Shown one piece after another: positions 63,701 to 64,000 of a stretch of 64,000 bases of DNA. This DNA is from Haliclystus octoradiatus (lineage: Eukaryota; Cnidaria; Staurozoa; Stauromedusae; Haliclystidae). Location: positions 21,415,482 to 21,479,481 of the forward strand of contig OU744451.1 of assembly GCA_916610825.1 (NCBI GenBank). Direction: 5' to 3'. Under the pieces are notes generated by a model. That model was not told the DNA's origin. It searched no databases and saw nothing but the letters and a program-made list of their open reading frames with translations. The position numbers and the translations under genes are program-made. Position 1 is the stretch's first letter; the number at the start of each line of letters is the position of its first letter.

Positions 63701-64000
63701 ACCTTCTCTATATATTAGTGAAAATGAAGCTCTCGAGTTTGGAATATCGAATACAGTTGTCAAACAAATATATTATTATGTGTTCACTCAAACTGATGAA
63801 ATTTTGCATCGTCGAATGTTAAAATTCTTAAAAAATGTATCCACGTATGAAAAAAGTTGTTATTTATATCATAGATACTTTTAACCAAGAGGTGTGAATT
63901 TCGCTATTTTCCACTAGTATACAAATTCTTACCACATCTTTGTAGCTTCCACAGCAGTCATTGGTGGCCCACTTGGTTTACAACCATATGCAAGATTTTC
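13566..64000 (-). CDS. Giant multi-CAP-domain gene (GLIPR2/GAPR-1-like modules), 5' end beyond the window
   Basis: Minus-strand chain of CAP (SCP/TAPS) domains, each coded by an N-exon and a C-exon, plus one linker exon. N-exons hold the [A/T]HN..R..H and GEN motifs. C-exons hold YxExC, [G]HF[ST]Q[VIL][VI]W, CTYxVARYxPxGN and NV..G.F motifs. The C-exon wording (VARYxPxGN) is closest to the GLIPR2/GAPR-1 branch. Every N-exon begins in phase 1 and ends in phase 2 inside a Trp codon. C-exons complete that Trp and, except for one, end in phase 1. No signal peptide, start codon context or internal terminator was seen between modules, so one long transcript is the simplest reading; several neighbouring genes remain possible. 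The coding sequence ends at TAG 13566-13568. Conserved cysteines suggest a secreted or extracellular product. Function unknown; CAP proteins bind lipids or act in signalling and defence. Confidence 0.82.
14203..14485. mobile_element. hAT-like MITE (CAGAGCCATC family), copy 1
   Basis: TIRs of about 30 bp begin CAGAGCCATCTATTTAC, and the element is flanked by a perfect 8 bp duplication GAGCAAAT. Both are features of the hAT superfamily. About 283 bp, non-coding. It is in the intron of CAP module 11. A second copy is at 28518-28799. Confidence 0.9.
15087..15372 (-). repeat. tRNA-derived SINE (family S1), copy 2
   Basis: Same layout as the copy at 145-387, with the tail extending to a CTCTTTTCGCTAGAATCAGTG segment. 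Sits in the intron within CAP module 11, in the sense of the host gene. Apparent open frames here are chance. Confidence 0.75.
15836..15939. repeat. Hairpin-forming inverted repeat
   Basis: Arms of about 42 bp (15836-15877 and 15896-15939), beginning GATGCAGAGA and ending TCTCTGCATC, around an 18 bp spacer. In the intron between the linker exon and module 11. Probably a very small fold-back element. Confidence 0.75.
16434..16512 (-). CDS. Linker exon between CAP modules 10 and 11
   Basis: 79 bp open segment after a TATAG acceptor encoding APNETNEVDATVTGLISHTD and a short Glu-rich end (KELEEEG), with one N-glycosylation sequon (NET). It enters in phase 0, matching the module 10 C-exon, and leaves in phase 1 at a GCAAGT donor, matching the module 11 N-exon. 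This complementarity is the main support, as there is no domain in it. Confidence 0.62.
16782..17165. mobile_element. Fold-back element, 384 bp
   Basis: Ends TAGGGTCGACTCA and its inverse (TGAGTCGAACCTA). The arms of about 140 bp match imperfectly throughout (for example TTGTACTAAGTGACTTGATTAC against its inverse), around about 100 bp of other sequence. Non-coding, 85 bp downstream of the module 10 C-exon. Confidence 0.75.
17250..19245 (-). CDS. CAP module 10
   Basis: N-exon 19245-19011: LAHNKLRSYHSSPPLVL, GTGENLAMQCGGD, ATLLW. C-exon 17595-17250: YKEVCNPRINF, QQFSQMIWKSTQEFGIGV, EICTYVVARYKPIGNIVGFY, DMCKNLGG. The cavity Glu residues are kept, while both His positions are changed (Q in QQFSQ). 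Unlike all the other modules the C-exon ends in phase 0 (GTAAGT after MSN) and is followed by the linker exon at 16512-16434, which restores phase 1. The N-exon has no ATG of its own, so simple ORF calling misses it. Confidence 0.84.
19560..19655 (-). repeat. SINE S1, truncated copy
   Basis: Keeps the B-box region (GGATTTGAACCA on the plus strand) and the adjacent AGATAAAGTCAAGGCTGAGTTGAC tail part but loses the A-box end. In the intron between CAP modules 9 and 10. Confidence 0.6.
20137..21698 (-). CDS. CAP module 9
   Basis: N-exon 21698-21464: MLKQHNRLRKIHGSPCLKF, GQVNDGENAYMEC, VTDRW. C-exon 20480-20137: YDEVCNYAFNQD, AGHFSQLIWKDTKEIGIG, QCIYVAVRYRPGGNIIGSY, EACRTK. Glu, Glu and the second His of the cavity are present; the first His is missing. 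The linker is acidic with an NET sequon, and the donor is GTAAAT in phase 1. A tRNA-derived SINE lies in the intron between the two exons. Confidence 0.86.
20640..20842 (-). repeat. tRNA-derived SINE, second family
   Basis: On the minus strand, GCGGCCGTGGTGTAGTGGCTAG begins the tRNA-like head and GGGTTCAATCC is the B box. The body includes a GGATGCCCTTCCTGACGCC segment (plus strand), of a kind seen in widespread animal SINEs. Lies in the intron inside CAP module 9. Confidence 0.75.
22320..22355 (+). repeat. (TATC)n microsatellite
   Basis: About eight TATC/TCTA units with one TTTA variant, in the intron between CAP modules 8 and 9. Confidence 0.85.
23187..27514. mobile_element. 4.3 kb TIR-bounded DNA transposon with a decayed gene
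   Basis: The ends are inverted copies over about 130-150 bp: AGTCTGGT at 23187, then CCTAGAAAAAAATGGTATAA and further in CATATCCAAAATCCGC, each found inverted at 27420-27514. The element is flanked on both sides by AAAAT, a possible 5 bp target-site duplication, though weak evidence in AT-rich DNA. It carries the plus-strand pseudogene at 24390-26943, antisense to the host gene, in the 6 kb intron between CAP modules 8 and 9. Superfamily not assigned. Confidence 0.75.
24390..26943 (+). pseudogene. Broken mobile-element gene with a CXC-like cysteine-rich C-terminus
   Basis: Fragments in successive frames form one intronless gene. The N-terminus has a CxxC zinc-binding-like start (CCVICNNNF, later VHKKCRRDF), then PFNYKEQCVFC, then a conserved middle (TWIPKHLQTVL, ADNVDHNIATLDGKGTFHGM), then FDGYGNGASIKDQEH, then WSGCDTTSATFGHGK (reminiscent of PIN/FEN-type nucleases). 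Next come DPTQWGWKKE and a Cys-rich end (LLKFIRCKCKMSSKNPC, CSCRKNGLKC, CGDC). I recognise this as a multicopy uncharacterised family of invertebrate and fish genomes; its activity is not established. Frame breaks fall near 24684, 25245, 25400, 26120 and 26585, there is an in-frame stop at about 26378, and a 24 bp tandem duplication lies near 25850-25893. It cannot make a full product. Confidence 0.8.
27694..29338 (-). CDS. CAP module 8, most degenerate cavity
   Basis: N-exon 29338-29095: EIGLTAHNILRSIHDVAPL, IGVNSAIQC (GEN changed to GVN), ATKAW. C-exon 28037-27694: YKEICSNSKE, MQFTQMLSASSHEFGMG (His changed to Gln, Trp lost), EICTFFTAMYAPKQEIG, VCDIL, then a linker with two extra cysteines (MPCLKR, GSCDE). 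Only the Glu of YKE remains of the four cavity residues. The frame and splice phases are intact, so it is probably still translated. Upstream in the transcript is module 7; downstream is a 6 kb intron holding a large transposon. Confidence 0.82.
28313..28401 (+). repeat. Direct tandem duplication, about 45 bp unit
   Basis: AGGGACGACTCAGTCTTCCA..TTTGGTGT occurs twice head to tail with no visible difference. In the intron inside CAP module 8, just left of a hAT-like MITE. Confidence 0.9.
28518..28799. mobile_element. hAT-like MITE (CAGAGCCATC family), copy 2
   Basis: Over 90 percent like the copy at 14203-14485 by eye, same termini, flanked by GCCCTACA and GCGCTACA (7 of 8 identical). In the intron inside CAP module 8. 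Confidence 0.88.
29789..30079. mobile_element. PIF/Harbinger-like MITE, 291 bp
   Basis: Termini GGCCTGGTTCATACGCC and inverse, continuing as TTCTGTACATGTGCCGA, with a perfect 3 bp TTA duplication on each side (29786-29788 and 30080-30082). The interior repeats a GTTCTGAACG/GGCGTT motif. In the intron between CAP modules 7 and 8. Confidence 0.85.
30676..30844. mobile_element. Small hAT-like MITE (CAGGG family), abutting a CAP exon donor
   Basis: Termini CAGGGCCCGACAAAGG and the inverse of CAGGGTCCAACAAAAG; 169 bp. Flanking 8-mers CTTAAGAT and CTTACGGT agree at 6 of 8 places. Its right end lies 15 bp from the donor of the CAP module 7 C-exon. Confidence 0.7.
30860..31919 (-). CDS. CAP module 7, degenerate cavity, GC donor
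   Basis: N-exon 31919-31697: FLDIHNYLRALHSASPMVL, DSIGENHAKYC, IMKEW. C-exon 31212-30860: YGQVCTSGYNF, TAFEQVIWLDSKRLGIGKA, TCTYIVAMYQPKGNSVGKY, SLCDNLDEL. The cavity has GEN but lacks both histidines (TAFEQ in place of GHFTQ) and has Gln in YxE. The C-exon ends with a basic linker (KKANKRKLGEG) and the donor appears to be GCAAGT, giving the usual phase 1. A small hAT-like MITE ends 15 bp into the following intron. Confidence 0.84.
32850..33412 (-). repeat. Dispersed repeat R1, copy 1
   Basis: Inverse orientation copy of the element at 44166-44750; shared end TAATAATCACTTGA (inverse) at about 33400 and shared GGGTCTAAAT..GATGGCCCACGAACAAA at the other end, where the second hairpin arm is missing. 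Confidence 0.65.
34035..34155 (-). repeat. SINE S1, shortened copy
   Basis: A- and B-box segments are present (TGCTCTGCCATCTAAGC and GGAACTTGAACCAC on the plus strand), but an internal part of the tail is deleted. In the long intron between CAP modules 6 and 7. Confidence 0.6.
35858..36020 (-). pseudogene. Orphan, shortened CAP N-exon (relic half module)
   Basis: Minus-strand open segment between a TTTCAG acceptor (phase 1) and a GTATGT donor in phase 2 after KAISDRW, which is exactly how functional CAP N-exons end. It is only 163 bp against 223-250 bp for the others. It lacks the HN..R..H motif, GEN and the family cysteine. No matching C-exon was found down to module 7, so if included it would shift the frame. 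Modules 6 and 7 can splice directly together in phase 1 across it. It is read as the remains of a duplicated module that has lost its second half. Confidence 0.55.
37178..38269 (-). CDS. CAP module 6, divergent
   Basis: N-exon 38269-38020 starts AT|ATGGAAGAT after a TTTAG acceptor. It has YTINLLRKIHLSPPLQI in place of the usual AHN..R..H, and GGIFTSVNC where other modules have GEN, so the first Glu is lost. C-exon 37464-37178: YKESCRNGYDF, SQHFTQIIWKSTQRFGM (His kept), then CWLFTFCFFPVGNIVGKY, where CTYxVARY has become a hydrophobic CWLFTFCFF. Four family cysteines are kept and one is added. This is the shortest complete C-exon (287 bp). It is open and in phase, but its cavity is unlikely to bind metal. 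Confidence 0.82.
38270..43199 (-). other. Long intron between CAP modules 5 and 6
   Basis: Mostly unique AT-rich sequence with a SINE S1 at its right end. I see no CAP exon or other coding motif in it; the many short open frames lack recognisable features and keep the same sequence in the duplicate at 47868-52502. From 38566 onward it belongs to the duplicated block. Confidence 0.55.
42825..43116 (-). repeat. SINE S1, full-length-looking copy (again at 52128-52419)
   Basis: The most complete member: A box, B box and about 230 bp of tail, lying 84 bp beyond the C-exon of CAP module 5. The second occurrence belongs to the duplicated block. Confidence 0.75.
43200..44080 (-). CDS. CAP module 5, intact cavity
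   Basis: N-exon 44080-43849: ALKTHNAFREIHDSPKLKL, NLSHARELNGDGENIAFGC. C-exon 43531-43200: YSEVCNPGYSF, LGHFTQVIWRKSRLFGFG, TCTYAVARYRPAGNIKGQF, KLCDYLG. All four cavity residues are present. A Lys/Arg-rich stretch follows the fold (KGKFNRKLCDYL and beyond), then a 30-residue linker ending before GTAAGA in phase 1. A tRNA-type SINE lies 85 bp downstream of this exon in the following intron. Confidence 0.88.
44166..44750 (+). repeat. Dispersed repeat R1, copy 2, with terminal hairpin (again at 53469-54053)
   Basis: Begins TAATAATCACTTGA. Contains a perfect 18+18 bp palindrome with a 2 bp loop at 44265-44302 (AAAAGCGTGCAGGTATAG and inverse) and ends with an imperfect 44 bp-arm hairpin at 44632-44741 (GATTACATCACTCTT..GTGATGTAATC). 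No coding capacity. In the intron between CAP modules 4 and 5. The copy at 53469-54053 is the assembly duplicate. Confidence 0.7.
45407..46623 (-). CDS. CAP module 4, degenerate cavity
   Basis: N-exon 46623-46395: ALKIHNIYREIHSAPKL, KINHDRTINEGENLAMQC. C-exon 45714-45407: YGQVCDNGYDF, VQDFTQLIWKSSTQLGIGKA, HCTYIVARYRKKGND. Two cavity residues are changed: Glu of YxE is Gln (YGQ) and the His of HFTQ is Asp (DFTQ). The fold motifs and all four cysteines remain. The donors are GTATGC (N-exon) and GTAAGT (C-exon, phase 1). The C-exon is short (308 bp), with a compact linker after the fold. Confidence 0.87.
47368..47867. other. Assembly gap of exactly 500 N
   Basis: A run of 500 undetermined bases, a round-number placeholder of unknown true length. 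The sequence left of it ends with the last bases of an 8.8 kb block, and the sequence right of it restarts at the first bases of the same block. Confidence 0.99.
52503..53383 (-). CDS. CAP module 5, second copy (in duplicated block)
   Basis: N-exon 53383-53152 and C-exon 52834-52503, identical in protein to the exons at 44080-43849 and 43531-43200. If the block is an assembly artefact this copy should be removed from any count of domains. Confidence 0.8.
54710..55926 (-). CDS. CAP module 4, second copy (in duplicated block)
   Basis: N-exon 55926-55698 and C-exon 55017-54710 encode exactly the protein of the exons at 46623-46395 and 45714-45407. They lie in the right copy of the 8.8 kb block beside the N gap, so this is probably the same gene segment assembled twice. 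In this copy the right-hand neighbour is unique sequence leading to module 3, which is what the real gene should show. Confidence 0.8.
56793..57176. mobile_element. TA-flanked MITE, 384 bp
   Basis: TIRs of about 50 bp start [G]CCTGCGTTACAGAC / GTCTGCGTTACAGAC and include AATAGGGTCTGTGTG, with TA next to each end, as in Tc1/mariner-type insertions. Lies just left of CAP module 3. A fragment with GAATATAGGGTCTGTGT occurs at about 61504-61522. Confidence 0.7.
57245..58200 (-). CDS. CAP module 3, intact cavity
   Basis: N-exon 58200-57972: GLKAHNAYRKSHE, KLKHSEDTDDGENLAYKC. C-exon 57582-57245: YKEVCDPGYDFDKGSF, TGHFSQIVWKSSTKLGMGKA, LCTWIVARYKEPGNMAGDF. All four cavity residues (His, Glu of GEN, Glu of YKE, His of GHFSQ) are present. 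The open frame reads through into a stop 6 bases past the end, but a strong GTAAGT donor sits at 57244 in phase 1, matching the other modules, so splicing to the next module is preferred over a stop here. Confidence 0.87.
58671..61335 (-). CDS. CAP module 2 with Glu/Lys/Gly repeat tail
   Basis: N-exon 61335-61098: GGLKAHNVFRKIHGSPELQL, RLRHDKGLDG, GENLAYRC. C-exon 59101-58671: YSEICRKEFDF, DRFSQLIWKS, LGMGMATMERNG, MFCTFVVARYKPDG. The second cavity His (HF[ST]Q) is replaced by Arg, so the metal-binding tetrad is incomplete. The C-exon ends with roughly 45 residues of imperfect GGEKGE repeats before a GTATGT donor in phase 1. The 1,996 bp intron between the two exons carries the hAT-like element at 59660-60825. 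Confidence 0.88.
59660..60825. mobile_element. Non-autonomous hAT-like element, 1,166 bp
   Basis: Termini CAAGGGCGGATCCAG and CAGGGGGCGGATCCAG (inverse), flanked by a perfect 8 bp duplication TAACTGAC (59652-59659 and 60826-60833). No transposase-like frame inside. Occupies most of the intron inside CAP module 2. Confidence 0.9.
61575..61855 (+). repeat. Dispersed repeat R1, copy 3, internally deleted
   Basis: Same start (TAATAATCACTTGA) and same end (GTGATGTAATCCCT) as the copy at 44166-44750. About 80 bp of the middle is missing and the terminal hairpin is reduced to ATTACATCACTC..GAGTGATGTAAT. In the intron upstream of CAP module 2. Confidence 0.65.
62866..64000 (-). CDS. CAP module 1 (N-exon cut by the window edge), Gly/Glu-rich tail
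   Basis: N-exon 64000-63935 is partial and begins at the ENLAYGC motif; it ends before a GTAAGA donor. C-exon 63470-62866 has YEEVCKPGYDF, TGHFTQIVWKG, MTCTYVVGRY and KEPGNMQGDF, with the cavity Glu and His present. The C-exon is unusually long (605 bp). After the CAP fold it continues for about 110 residues of acidic then Gly-rich low-complexity sequence (repeats such as GGGGEGGDKPGG), then an Asn/Asp/Lys-rich part with NST sequons, ending at a GTATAT donor in phase 1. The tail looks like a flexible linker or glycosylated spacer. The first cavity His lies outside the window. Confidence 0.88.

Noticed and set aside
63663-63884. Plus-strand frame near the right edge as a gene
   Set aside because: Lies in the intron of CAP module 1, AT-rich, with no recognisable motif.

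Overview
This is AT-rich animal (metazoan) nuclear DNA with spliced genes, tRNA-derived SINEs, many small terminal-inverted-repeat (TIR) transposons and one 500-N scaffold gap. Intron sizes, gene content and repeats suggest a marine invertebrate. A tunicate is possible, but the sequence does not settle the phylum. The exon models below come from reading splice sites, reading phase and protein motifs by eye.

Two genes lie on the minus strand, with the transposons mostly in their introns. (1) A heat shock transcription factor (HSF) gene runs from its start codon at 11283 down to 449 and continues off the left edge. Ten exons encode 418 residues: a complete HSF DNA-binding domain, the HR-A/B trimerisation coiled coil and a regulatory C-terminal part. 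(2) A very long gene made of serial CAP (SCP/TAPS, GLIPR2/GAPR-1-like) domains enters at the right edge and ends at a stop codon at 13566. Eleven distinct CAP modules are visible, plus two that appear again in a duplicated block and one decayed half module. Each module is two exons with a phase-2 intron inside it. Almost all modules are joined by phase-1 introns, so they are symmetric units that can be duplicated without breaking the frame. Every module keeps four cysteines at equivalent places, but only about a third keep the full His-Glu-Glu-His cavity of CAP proteins.

Positions 38566-47367 and 47868-56670 are essentially the same 8.8 kb, separated by exactly 500 N. This looks like an unmerged contig overlap, so two CAP modules are probably counted twice.

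Mobile DNA: a 2.3 kb near-perfect palindrome in the last visible HSF intron; a 4.3 kb TIR-bounded element (23187-27514) carrying a broken gene with a cysteine-rich CXC-like C-terminus; several hAT-like elements with 8 bp target-site duplications; PIF/Harbinger-like MITEs; other fold-back elements; several SINE families; and simple repeats. No operon, CRISPR array or intact RNA gene was seen.
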